Positions 8,512-16,647 of a DNA stretch of 61,394 nucleotides are shown one piece after another. This stretch comes from Bacillota bacterium (GTDB taxonomy: Bacteria > Bacillota > Clostridia > Peptostreptococcales > Anaerovoracaceae), in assembly GCA_021769295.1 (NCBI GenBank), contig JAETTD010000014.1, positions 1 through 61,394 of the forward strand, given 5' to 3'. Below the pieces are notes generated by a model. The model was not told the origin of the DNA, did no database searches, and saw only the letters and a list, made by a program, of their open reading frames with translations. The position numbers and the translations under genes are program-made. Every line of letters starts with the position of its first letter. Positions within the stretch are counted from its first letter, which is position 1.

Positions 8512-9904
8512 GGACTATTATGGTGCCACCCTCATCGGGCAAGGCCTTGAAATTTGCGGAAAACCTGCCTTTTCGGCGTGTCACTTCTCTTGAAAAATAC
8601 GCTGAAGGCAGTACCCAGAGCACTTCTCTGCCCTTTGCCAAAACCAAAATTTTATCTCTGGAAAGCTTAGGAACCTTTTCATCCACAAAAAAGTCCTGTA
8701 GCTTCTTTGTTCCGCTCTTAAACCTGATTATATCTCCGTCTTTTCGTGTTCTCAGTTGAAGCTCATCCGCCTTAACGCCGCTGAAAGCTCCGTATATCCT
8801 GCCGGCGCTGTCAGCCTCCGTCCTGTAGTCCTCAAAGGCTTTGCTGCCCATTTCAAGCAGCCGCCAGTCCGCCCTGTCATCTTCTTCATCGTCAGCCTTA
8901 TGGCAGAATACCAAGTTATCATATTCACGCTTTGCATAAAATCCTTGGGTCAGGTTGCACATGGCCGAAGGACTGTCAGAGAAAAGCAACGAATCAATGG
9001 CCTCGGCATGGGCAAAGGTAATGTTCTGTGTCAGCCCTATCTTCTCCAGACCATGAGTATACACTCTCAGCCTGATAGCTTTGTGAAGGCGCCGTAAATG
9101 TTTGCAGTCCAAACCGTGTCCCGATTTGCAAAGAGCACGGTCATACTCTTTTTCCGCCTCTCTGTTGAGAAAATCCCTGTCTTCCGATGCAATTTTCCCC
9201 AGCCTGTTTACCGTTTCTATTATATTTTCGTTGAAATTTTGTTCAATATACGGAATCAGCATGTTGCGTATTTTATTTCTCGTATAAAGGTTTTCACTGT
9301 TTGTATGGTCTATGCAAGGAGCTAAACCTCTTTCTTCGCAATATCTTTCTATTTCTTCTCTTCTCAAATCAAGTATAGGTCTCACTATGGCAATGCCGTT
9401 ATTGTCATATCTCTTATATGGAATTCCTGCCAAGCCGTCGGTTCCGCTGCCTCTTAAAATTCTGAAGAGAATAGTCTCGCATTGGTCATTGGCGTTATGA
9501 GCAAGGGCTATGGCTATCTTTTCTTTCGGTATTCCGAAACCCTGGTCATAAAGCCTCATGGCGGTATCTGAAAAAGCCTCATACCGCACCTTGCGTCCGG
9601 CTTCCTCCGAAGTCATGTTCTCTTCTTCCGCAATGCGTCTGCAATCCGCCTTAAACACATAACACGGAACACCCGCTTCTTTGCAGAGGTTTTCCACATA
9701 CCGCTGGTCCTCGTCCGCATCTCCCGGCCTTAGCATATGATTGACGTGCACCGCATGAAGCTGCCATTCCATTTCATCCGAAAGTCTTTGCAGTATATCA
9801 AAAAGGCACACCGAATCAGGGCCTCCCGAAAGCCCTATTATAATATGCATATTCTTTTGCAGCAGATTATGTTTCCTGATAATTTGCAATGTCTTGTTTT
9901 TCAT
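8498..9904 (-). CDS. tilS: tRNA(Ile)-lysidine synthase
   Basis: This 468-residue N-type ATP pyrophosphatase converts the wobble cytidine of the AUA-reading tRNA-Ile to lysidine. The PP-loop SGGPDS is at about residues 26-31, followed by the HVNHMLRPGDADEDQ block typical of TilS. The middle TilS domain and the C-terminal domain (LPDEGGTIIVLEKL at the end) are both present, so it is the long bacterial form. The ribosome site is only a weak GGTG. The region just upstream (9905-10058) holds a truncated copy of the dispersed palindromic repeat. Confidence 0.93.
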   Translation of the reverse strand: MKNKTLQIIRKHNLLQKNMHIIIGLSGGPDSVCLFDILQRLSDEMEWQLHAVHVNHMLRPGDADEDQRYVENLCKEAGVPCYVFKADCRRIAEEENMTSEEAGRKVRYEAFSDTAMRLYDQGFGIPKEKIAIALAHNANDQCETILFRILRGSGTDGLAGIPYKRYDNNGIAIVRPILDLRREEIERYCEERGLAPCIDHTNSENLYTRNKIRNMLIPYIEQNFNENIIETVNRLGKIASEDRDFLNREAEKEYDRALCKSGHGLDCKHLRRLHKAIRLRVYTHGLEKIGLTQNITFAHAEAIDSLLFSDSPSAMCNLTQGFYAKREYDNLVFCHKADDEEDDRADWRLLEMGSKAFEDYRTEADSAGRIYGAFSGVKADELQLRTRKDGDIIRFKSGTKKLQDFFVDEKVPKLSRDKILVLAKGREVLWVLPSAYFSREVTRRKGRFSANFKALPDEGGTIIVLEKL

Positions 9905-9925
9905 AATTTACACCATATTTTTCAA

Positions 9926-10038
9926 CTGTCCGAGCCTCCCTTCTTTGCATGATGGGAGTCGAGTTATTTTAATTCCCTGCCTCACAGAGCGAAATACCCT
10001 CATCGCACAAATCTTCGATTTGCACTCTGTGTATTTCG
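9926..10038 (+). repeat. Dispersed palindromic repeat (copy 2, 5'-truncated)
   Basis: The segment 9926-9976 matches the right part of the repeat, including GAGCCTCCC and the closing ATTTTAATTCC (9966-9976), and is very close to the copy ending at 12247. The left arm GGAATTAAAAT is missing, replaced by the tilS upstream region. A further hairpin follows, with CGAAATAC (9990-9997) pairing with GTATTTCG (10031-10038). It fills the tilS upstream gap. Confidence 0.65.
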
Positions 10039-10058
10039 TTTATCTTATGTTAATCAAT

Positions 10059-11792
10059 TTACTCTTCATACCATTCCGGTATAGCCTTCATAAATAAATC
10101 ATACAGAGAATCCGCAATTTTGATATGCCGTTTATCCATATACTCTACCGCCAGCACCTCACCGGTCTTATTATTAACCTCTATGATAAATGAATCATCT
10201 CCGCCTATACACCCACCGCCAAGCTGAAAGAATTGGCCATTCAAAATAAATTCATAATCTCCCGCATAGCTCTCTTTTTCAAAACTGTCAAGAATATATT
10301 TTTCGACATTCGTTGTAGGCAGAAATGGATAGATATTGATATCTGCATTCCCAATATCCGCACCAAGCATAAAATAATAATAGCTGGTCACAAAATCTTT
10401 TATATCCTGATGTATGCTGAAACCAAGCTTTGATTCCATGCTTTTGAAATCAACATGTGTGGTAACCTCCACTGGTTTCCACTGATAATACCCTTCTCTA
10501 TCCGGCTCTGAAATTACAAGTCCACAATTAACAACATCTCTCCTTACAGGGCATTTCGGGTATGTACGCCATTTTTTCAAATAACCTATGGTATGTTTTG
10601 CAAAGAAATATTCCATAGTGTCCTTAATGCTTGATGAAACTTTTGCCTTTTGCTCCGCCTGCTCCATTTTAAGCGTATATTCTTCTATAATCGGTCGAAG
10701 CTTTTCCAATTCTTCCTCGGCAAATAATTCTTTGGCATCATAACCCCAAAAGCGAAGAATCGTTTCCATCTGACCTAAATTTTTTCTGTTACCATCCTCG
10801 ATACCTATGTATCTGCCGTTTTCTATCAGGAACCCAATATCTGTATTTTCCCTTCTTCCAATTGCTACATAATCCTGCTCTTTCCTAAACTGTGCAATCG
10901 GGTAAAATTCCAAAGGAATGCCTTTTAATTTACTTTCTCCCGAAAACTTAAGCCACTCCTTTAAATCCTCCGGTATGGTAATCTGATTTGCTTCCTCCCA
11001 CTGAGTAATTACATTCTCAGTAGCAGGAGCTCCAAATTCTGCTTTTCCATACTTAGCTTCCAAACGATCACATAAAGCTAATACATATTCTTTTTCTCTG
11101 TTTAACTGTGCTACAATATCAGGGCCCTTACGTACAGGCTTTTGAACCGGCTTTTCTGTAGATGTCTGCGGCTGAGATACTGCCTTGGATTGCGGTAACA
11201 TGTTTACAAGCTTTTGTTCTTTCACATATTTTTCTAAGTCTTCATGCAGCATTATTCGAGTGGCTTTTATGATGAGTGACACATCAACACCCTGTTTTTC
11301 CTTACACGCATTTTCAAAAGCTTTATGCATTGGCCAAAGACGATAAAAACTCATAGCCGCCCTTAACGGTTCTGCATATAGTTTTTCTGTATATGCGTCT
11401 TTTGTAAATATCTCAGGAACAAAATAAATCAATTCTCCCGCTTCCCGCTCATTGTCACTGGTATAATGTGCATTGCAGTAGCGTTCACCATACAAAATGA
11501 TAAAATGTCTGTGGTAGAGCATTTTTCCTGTTTCCTGAATCTTTTCAGTAATTACCCGATAATTGATAAGCACCAGTTGTTGATTTTCCACCCTGACACC
11601 ATAGGCAAGCTGAATATCTGTTATTTGTCCTGTTTCCGTAATCGGACTAATACTTTTTATGGCACGAACTCGTTCCTCATCCGTCAATAACGAAAAATAT
11701 GGACGGTATCCCTTTTCAGAATTATCCTGTATCGGTTGTGACAACGTATTACGTTCTTTTGCCTTCTCATATAATCTATTCCAGAATGCCAT
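10059..11792 (-). CDS. Large SMI1/KNR4 (SUKH) domain protein
   Basis: This 577-residue cytoplasmic protein has an unrecognised N-terminal half (about 1-200), a low-complexity Gln/Pro/Lys linker near 205-230, a SUKH-type domain at about 255-350 (QITIPEDLKEWLKFSGES, later YIGIEDGNRKN), a charged helix, and a second SUKH-like or SYD-like domain to the end (LGGGCIGGDDSFIIEVN). SUKH proteins are best known as immunity proteins of polymorphic toxins, but many are general adaptors. No toxin gene is adjacent, so immunity is only a possibility. AAGGAG precedes the ATG. Repeats flank it on both sides, suggesting an insertion-prone site. Confidence 0.7.
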   Translation of the reverse strand: MAFWNRLYEKAKERNTLSQPIQDNSEKGYRPYFSLLTDEERVRAIKSISPITETGQITDIQLAYGVRVENQQLVLINYRVITEKIQETGKMLYHRHFIILYGERYCNAHYTSDNEREAGELIYFVPEIFTKDAYTEKLYAEPLRAAMSFYRLWPMHKAFENACKEKQGVDVSLIIKATRIMLHEDLEKYVKEQKLVNMLPQSKAVSQPQTSTEKPVQKPVRKGPDIVAQLNREKEYVLALCDRLEAKYGKAEFGAPATENVITQWEEANQITIPEDLKEWLKFSGESKLKGIPLEFYPIAQFRKEQDYVAIGRRENTDIGFLIENGRYIGIEDGNRKNLGQMETILRFWGYDAKELFAEEELEKLRPIIEEYTLKMEQAEQKAKVSSSIKDTMEYFFAKHTIGYLKKWRTYPKCPVRRDVVNCGLVISEPDREGYYQWKPVEVTTHVDFKSMESKLGFSIHQDIKDFVTSYYYFMLGADIGNADINIYPFLPTTNVEKYILDSFEKESYAGDYEFILNGQFFQLGGGCIGGDDSFIIEVNNKTGEVLAVEYMDKRHIKIADSLYDLFMKAIPEWYEE

Positions 11793-11930
11793 AGTTGTCT
11801 CCTTTTCTTTCCTTTATCAGCCGTCACAATAAGGAACAAAACAATATAACTCAATACAAAATATAACAGTTATTAAATCCCTTAAAACACCTCAAATGAG
11901 AATACAAATTTCTTGTAATTACTTATTGTG

Positions 11931-12280
11931 TCGGGAGCGATTGTGTGCAAGGTGCGAACCTCTCCGCAGCCTGTCTTTAAACAGCCGGCGAAGTCGGATA
12001 CAGCGGCAGCAGGAATTAAAATCTGTCCGAGCCTTCTTTCCTGCTTTTTGGGAAGGCGAGTTATTTTAATTCCCTGCCGGTGGAACCGTTGAGCCGCTGG
12101 CTTATCCGGAGCGATTCTATGCAAGATGCGAGCTTCTCCGCAGGCTGCCTATAAACAGTCGGCGAAATTGGGCGTAGCGGCAGTTGGAATTAAAATCTGT
12201 CTGAGCCTCCCTTCTTTGCATGATGGGAGGCGAGTTATTTTAATTCCCTGCCGATACAGCCAATGAGCCGTTGCTGGTTA
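11931..12280 (+). repeat. Two tandem 174-bp copies of the dispersed repeat (copies 3 and 4)
   Basis: Copy 3 (11931-12104) and copy 4 (12105-12280) are diverged direct repeats that start with TCGGGAGCGATT and TCCGGAGCGATT. Each has a 62-bp core from GGAATTAAAAT to ATTTTAATTCC, at 12012-12073 and 12186-12247. The inner arms are GAGCC plus pyrimidines and purines plus GCGAG. The flanks differ from those of copies 1 and 5, so there are two subfamilies. The gap 11793-11930 shows nothing further. Confidence 0.8.
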
Positions 12281-12322
12281 AGGCAGACTGAGGACAAAGC
12301 GAGAACCTTGCATAAGAACCGC

Positions 12323-13009
12323 TCACTCTATTATCGCCACCACCGCCGTCAAGTCATCAGCCTCCCGGCCTTTATATCGCAACTGTGCTGCCGTAACAAT
12401 TTCTTCTGCCAGTATTCTCGGTCCGACATTTATTGTATTGGCTGCCAAATAGGCTTCGAGCCAACCGGCTGATAAATCATCTCTGTCTGCCTCCGTTATG
12501 CCGTCCGAAACCATTATAATCACATCACCGGGCATCAGTTTGGCTGATACATGGGTCAGTTTAAGCCTCGGAATCATACCTACCGGCAAAGCAGGCTGCT
12601 CAATCCGTTTTACACCTCCCTCTCTCACGAGGAAAGAGGTTGCAGCACCCATTTTATAAAACTTAGCTTTCCCGTTCTTTTTATCTATAATCGTCAAATC
12701 GACGGTAGCAAAGATTTCCTCTCCTTTGCTCTGCTCAATCATGTACTTATTGACGGATTTAATGGCTTTGGCTACAGGCATTCCTACCTTCAAAAGCTTT
12801 CTGAGCTTGGCAATAACAGCACGGCTTTCTGCCGCCGCCTTCATCCCTTTACCCATACCGTCCGACAGGATGAAGGCCAGGCTGCCATCAGGCAGCCCGC
12901 AGGTGACAGCGGCGTCGCCGCTGGCGCCTGCGGCGGCGGCCGATACCATAAAGCGGCCTCTCGTTATCTTTGCTATCTTTTCTGTTTTCTCTGTTCTTTT
13001 CCCTTTCAT
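12323..13009 (-). CDS. SpoIIE-type PP2C serine phosphatase, catalytic domain only
   Basis: This 228-residue protein is a stand-alone phosphatase domain of the SpoIIE/RsbU kind, which dephosphorylates serine on anti-anti-sigma proteins. The metal-binding motif LSDGMGKGMKAAAES is at about residues 49-63, MVSDGITEAD follows later, and DDLTAVVAIIE closes the fold. The ten membrane segments and oligomerisation region of true SpoIIE are absent. It is therefore either a soluble stress or sporulation phosphatase or a remnant; no frameshifted upstream part is visible. No matching anti-sigma gene is adjacent. The ribosome site is weak. Confidence 0.85.
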   Translation of the reverse strand: MKGKRTEKTEKIAKITRGRFMVSAAAAGASGDAAVTCGLPDGSLAFILSDGMGKGMKAAAESRAVIAKLRKLLKVGMPVAKAIKSVNKYMIEQSKGEEIFATVDLTIIDKKNGKAKFYKMGAATSFLVREGGVKRIEQPALPVGMIPRLKLTHVSAKLMPGDVIIMVSDGITEADRDDLSAGWLEAYLAANTINVGPRILAEEIVTAAQLRYKGREADDLTAVVAIIE

Positions 13010-13078
13010 GCCTGAAATATTACCACAAATCAGGCGCTTATTCTGTCGAAAGGAGGCGCATCAATCAGCAATTATCAA

Positions 13079-13915
13079 TTATTTTATACCGAAAAACACC
13101 TTGGCATTCTCCAGCGTTTTGCGGGCCGCCTCCTCATATTCGATACCCTTGATTTCAGCCACCTTCCTTGTGGTATATTCCACATAAGGCGACTTATTGG
13201 GCTTTCCTCTGAAAGGAACAGGGGTGAGATAAGGCGAATCCGTCTCTACCAGCAGATACTCTATGGGAATGGCCTCCACCACTTCCACGGTCTTTCGGTT
13301 GTTTTTATAAGTTACCGGTCCAGCAACGGACAAAGTCGCTCCCAGCTTAATATACTGCTGCCCAAGTTCACGGCTGCCGCTGAAGCAATGGAGCAGCACA
13401 CGTGCGTCCTTCTCTTCTTTGCCGTCTGCCCCCGTGCGCTTCGGAAACCAGCCGCACCTTTCATCTGAAAAAGCTCCCTCTTCTTTTAGTATATCCATGG
13501 TTTTCTGGTCAGCTTCCCTCGAATGGATAACTATGGGCATTTTAAGCTCATTGGCCAGCTGTATCTGCTTTCTGAACCAATATTCCTGAGTCTGCTCATC
13601 GGAATGATTATAGTAAAAATCAAGTCCGATTTCTCCGATAGCCATGACCTTTTCCTTACCTGCCAAAGCCCTTATACGGCCCAGCATTTCATCATCCATG
13701 GTCTTTGTATCGTGGGGATGCACACCTACGGCCGCATAGCACCACGGCAGCCGTTTCGCATCCTCTGCCGCCCTTAAAGAGCTCTCCAAATCGAAACCAA
13801 TATCCATAACATAAGATAAATCAGAAGCCTCGATTTCACTTATCAAGGCTTCTCGTTCTTCTTGTGTGTAGGTATCGTTATTTATATGTGCGTGTGAATC
13901 AAATAACATTTTCAT
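13079..13915 (-). CDS. tatD: TatD family metal-dependent hydrolase
   Basis: This 278-residue TIM-barrel hydrolase is a little longer than the usual 255-260. The metal-binding HxH is seen in LFDSHAHIN at the N-terminus. AIGEIGLDFYY carries the bridging Glu, PIVIHSREAD the second histidine, and VETDSPYLTPVP the Asp. Relatives are 3'-5' exonucleases and deoxynucleases with roles in DNA repair. About 15 extra residues (WFPKRTGADGKEEKD) are inserted near residue 160. An AGGGG site fits the second ATG (13907-13909) better than the first. The gene follows metG directly, a frequent metG-tatD pairing. Confidence 0.92.
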   Translation of the reverse strand: MKMLFDSHAHINNDTYTQEEREALISEIEASDLSYVMDIGFDLESSLRAAEDAKRLPWCYAAVGVHPHDTKTMDDEMLGRIRALAGKEKVMAIGEIGLDFYYNHSDEQTQEYWFRKQIQLANELKMPIVIHSREADQKTMDILKEEGAFSDERCGWFPKRTGADGKEEKDARVLLHCFSGSRELGQQYIKLGATLSVAGPVTYKNNRKTVEVVEAIPIEYLLVETDSPYLTPVPFRGKPNKSPYVEYTTRKVAEIKGIEYEEAARKTLENAKVFFGIK

Positions 13916-13919
13916 ACCC

Positions 13920-15851
13920 CTAACTTACCACTTCTCCGTCAGGCGCTGTAGTGGTAACGATTTCGCAGCGTTTGCCGTTTTCCGCAAACAGAAGCATACC
14001 CTTTGATTCCATGCCACGCAGCTGACGAGGCTTTAAGTTGGCAACCACGATTACTTTCTGTCCAACCATTTCCTCAGGCTTGAAATCCTCGGCAACGCCG
14101 CTGATTACCTGTCTTGTCTCCGTTCCCATTTTAACCTGGAAAACAAGCAGCTTATCGGCTTTAGGATGTTTTTCGGCTTTGGTTATAAGGCCTACTCTAA
14201 AATCTATCTTATCGAAGTCATCGTAGGTTATTTCAGGCTTAAGCTCCAGAGGAATGTTTTCAGGTTTCTTAGGGGCACCAAGCTTGGAAAGTTCCTCCAG
14301 TTCCTTCTCGATGTCTATTCTCGGGAATATGGCATTGCCTTTCTTAACCTGTTCGCCGCCCATGGCTTCAAAAGTAAAGGCATCCTCCCATTCAGGGTCT
14401 GCATACCACAGTCCCATCTGTTTTCTTATTTCTTTGGAAGTGGTGTGCATAAACGGATAAATCAATACGGATATGATCCTTATAGCTTCCGCCAGGTTGT
14501 GCATTACCGTATCCAGCTCCGCCTTCCTGTCAGAATCCTTCGCCAAAATCCAAGGAGTCTTTTCGTCGATATACTTGTTGGCACGTCTTACCACTATCCA
14601 GATTTCTTCAAGAGCCATATTGAAGGCAAACTTGTCCATCTGTTCTTCGACTTTGGATGCAGCCCCTATGGCTATTGCCTTTAAGTCCTCATCTATAGCA
14701 TCTGAAGTCGTTGCCGCAGGAACGGTTCCGCCGCAATACTTTTCTATCATGGATACAGTTCTCGAAATCAGGTTGCCCAGATCGTTTGCCAGGTCGTAAT
14801 TCATTCGTTTAAGCATTACCTCATTGGTAAATACTCCGTCCTGACCAAAGGTATATTCTCTGAGCAGGAAGTATTTTAAAGCGTCTATTCCGTATCTTTC
14901 GATAAGGATAACCGGGTCTACCACGTCGTTTCCTTTGGCGGCTTTGGACTTGGAAACCTTTTCTCCTCCGAGAAGAAGCCAGCCGTGGCCCAGAACCTGC
15001 TTAGGCAGAGGAATGCCTGCGCTCATAAGCATTGCCGGCCATATTATCGAATGGAATCTTACTATTTCTTTACCTACAAGGTGTACATTGGCAGGCCAGT
15101 ATTTTTCATAAAGCTCCGGCTCATCCGGATAACCCAGAGCGGTTATATAGTTTGTAAGGGCGTCAAGCCATACGTAGATAACATGTTTTTCGTCGATAGG
15201 AACAGGAATTCCCCAGTCAAAAGTCGACCTTGATATGCAGAGGTCATCAAGTCCCTGATTTATGAATGAAATCATCTCGTTCCTTCTGCTTTCAGGCTGC
15301 AAAAATTCAGGGTTTGTCTTAAACAAGTCCAGAAGTTTGTCGGCATATTTTGAAAGCTTAAAGAAATAGGCTTCTTCTTTGGCCGCCTGAACAGGTCTTC
15401 CGCAGTCAGGGCAGCAGCCGTTCACAAGCTGACTCTCAGTCCAGAAAGATTCGCACGGAGTGCAGTAAAGGCCCTCGTATTCGCCTTTGTATATGTCTCC
15501 GTTTTCATACATCTTCATGAAAATCTTCTGCACTCTCTCCACATGACGAGGTTCAGTGGTTCTGATAAAGTCATCATAAGAGATTTCCATGGTTTTCCAA
15601 AGCTTCTTTATACCGTCAACCACTTCGTCAACATAGGCCTGCGGCGTAACGCCCTTTGCCTCTGCAAGAGTTTCAATCTTCTGACCGTGCTCATCCGTAC
15701 CTGTAAGAAAATGCACGTCATAACCGCACAGTCTCTTAAACCTTGCCATGGCGTCCGCCATAACGGTGCAATAGGTGTGTCCTATATGCAGGTTTGAACT
15801 TGGATAATAAATCGGTGTTGTAATGTAATAAGTTCCCTTTTTATCTGTCAT
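13920..15851 (-). CDS. metG: Methionyl-tRNA synthetase
   Basis: This 643-residue class I synthetase charges tRNA-Met. The HIGH signature occurs literally (LHIGHTYC, about 21-28), and the second motif is KVSKS. The zinc knuckle has four cysteines (CTPCES and CCPDCGR). A C-terminal tRNA-binding OB domain from about 540 (DFRVGLITKAEKHPKADKL) is fused, as in many Firmicutes, and supports dimerisation and tRNA capture. The ribosome site is GGAAGC. It lies between a small unknown gene upstream and tatD downstream, probably in one transcript. Confidence 0.96.
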   Translation of the reverse strand: MTDKKGTYYITTPIYYPSSNLHIGHTYCTVMADAMARFKRLCGYDVHFLTGTDEHGQKIETLAEAKGVTPQAYVDEVVDGIKKLWKTMEISYDDFIRTTEPRHVERVQKIFMKMYENGDIYKGEYEGLYCTPCESFWTESQLVNGCCPDCGRPVQAAKEEAYFFKLSKYADKLLDLFKTNPEFLQPESRRNEMISFINQGLDDLCISRSTFDWGIPVPIDEKHVIYVWLDALTNYITALGYPDEPELYEKYWPANVHLVGKEIVRFHSIIWPAMLMSAGIPLPKQVLGHGWLLLGGEKVSKSKAAKGNDVVDPVILIERYGIDALKYFLLREYTFGQDGVFTNEVMLKRMNYDLANDLGNLISRTVSMIEKYCGGTVPAATTSDAIDEDLKAIAIGAASKVEEQMDKFAFNMALEEIWIVVRRANKYIDEKTPWILAKDSDRKAELDTVMHNLAEAIRIISVLIYPFMHTTSKEIRKQMGLWYADPEWEDAFTFEAMGGEQVKKGNAIFPRIDIEKELEELSKLGAPKKPENIPLELKPEITYDDFDKIDFRVGLITKAEKHPKADKLLVFQVKMGTETRQVISGVAEDFKPEEMVGQKVIVVANLKPRQLRGMESKGMLLFAENGKRCEIVTTTAPDGEVVS

Positions 15852-15867
15852 TTCAAAGCTTCCTTTC

Positions 15868-16035
15868 CTATTCTTCGTCCTTCTTTGAAGATGTGACTTT
15901 TTTCATTATTTTATCCGTAGCGGCAACAAGAGCCACACCTGCTGCCAAGCCCACTCCCATGATTTTCAGGAGCGATGTTCCCACGTCTTTTGCGCTTATT
16001 TGCGGCTCTCTGCCTTTTTCTATTCCCGGTTTCAT
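15868..16035 (-). CDS. Small protein of 55 residues, one hydrophobic segment
   Basis: This short gene starts with ATG at 16033-16035 and ends with TAG at 15868-15870. The product begins MKPGIEKGREPQ, has a glycine- and alanine-rich hydrophobic stretch in the middle (LKIMGVGLAAGVALVAATD) and a charged tail ending SSKKDEE. It could be a small membrane or glycine-zipper protein. It starts right after the stop of the kinase-like gene and ends 16 bases before metG, so it fits an operon. I do not recognise a family. Confidence 0.6.
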   Translation of the reverse strand: MKPGIEKGREPQISAKDVGTSLLKIMGVGLAAGVALVAATDKIMKKVTSSKKDEE

Positions 16036-16644
16036 CTATTTTCTTCTCTCCACATAAGTTAAAATCAAATCAGCGGCTTCTTCTTCCGTGATTCTGCTGG
16101 TGTTTATAGACAAGTTGTAATTTTTATATTCACCCCACTTCTGACAAGTGTGGTAATTGTAATAGTTCTGTCTTGCCTTGTCGTATGTTGCAATGAGGGT
16201 TTTAATCTTATCCGGGTCGTCTCCATATTTTTCCACGGCTCTCTTGACTCTGTCTTCCATTTCAGCGTGAATAAACACATTTGTAGCTTCGGGCATATCT
16301 TTAAGCACATAGTCTGCACATCTTCCTACTATTACTCCTTCTCCCTTTTCGCCTATCTCCTTTATCACCTGAAACTGGGCTAAAAACAATTTTTCGTTGA
16401 CGGACAGCGGGCTTGCGCCTATTCCCTCATTAAAATTCAACGCAGAAGCAAGATTATAGGCAAAACTGTTCTTCGCTTTAAGTTCTGCGCTCTCAATCAT
16501 CTCTCTCGAAAAACCGCTTTCTTCCACTGCCATATCTATTATTTCTTTATCATAAAACGGCACATTAAGTTTATCTGCCAGAAGCTTTCCGATGATTCTT
16601 CCGCCGCTTCCGTATTCTCTGCTGATGGTTACCAACTTTCTCAC
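16036..16644 (-). CDS. Cytidylate kinase-like family protein
   Basis: This 202-residue P-loop kinase belongs to the AAK6/cytidylate-kinase-like group. The opening TISREYGSGGRIIGKLLA resembles a nucleoside monophosphate kinase P-loop but has GSGG rather than GKGT, as is usual in this group. VGRCADYVL and a lid-like arginine-rich segment follow. Members are widespread in Clostridia and their substrate is not settled; true Cmk is normally a different gene. The start is GTG (16642-16644) behind a strong GGAGG. It lies 3 bases after aspartokinase and is probably co-transcribed with it. Confidence 0.85.
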   Translation of the reverse strand: MRKLVTISREYGSGGRIIGKLLADKLNVPFYDKEIIDMAVEESGFSREMIESAELKAKNSFAYNLASALNFNEGIGASPLSVNEKLFLAQFQVIKEIGEKGEGVIVGRCADYVLKDMPEATNVFIHAEMEDRVKRAVEKYGDDPDKIKTLIATYDKARQNYYNYHTCQKWGEYKNYNLSINTSRITEEEAADLILTYVERRK

Positions 16645-16647
16645 AAT

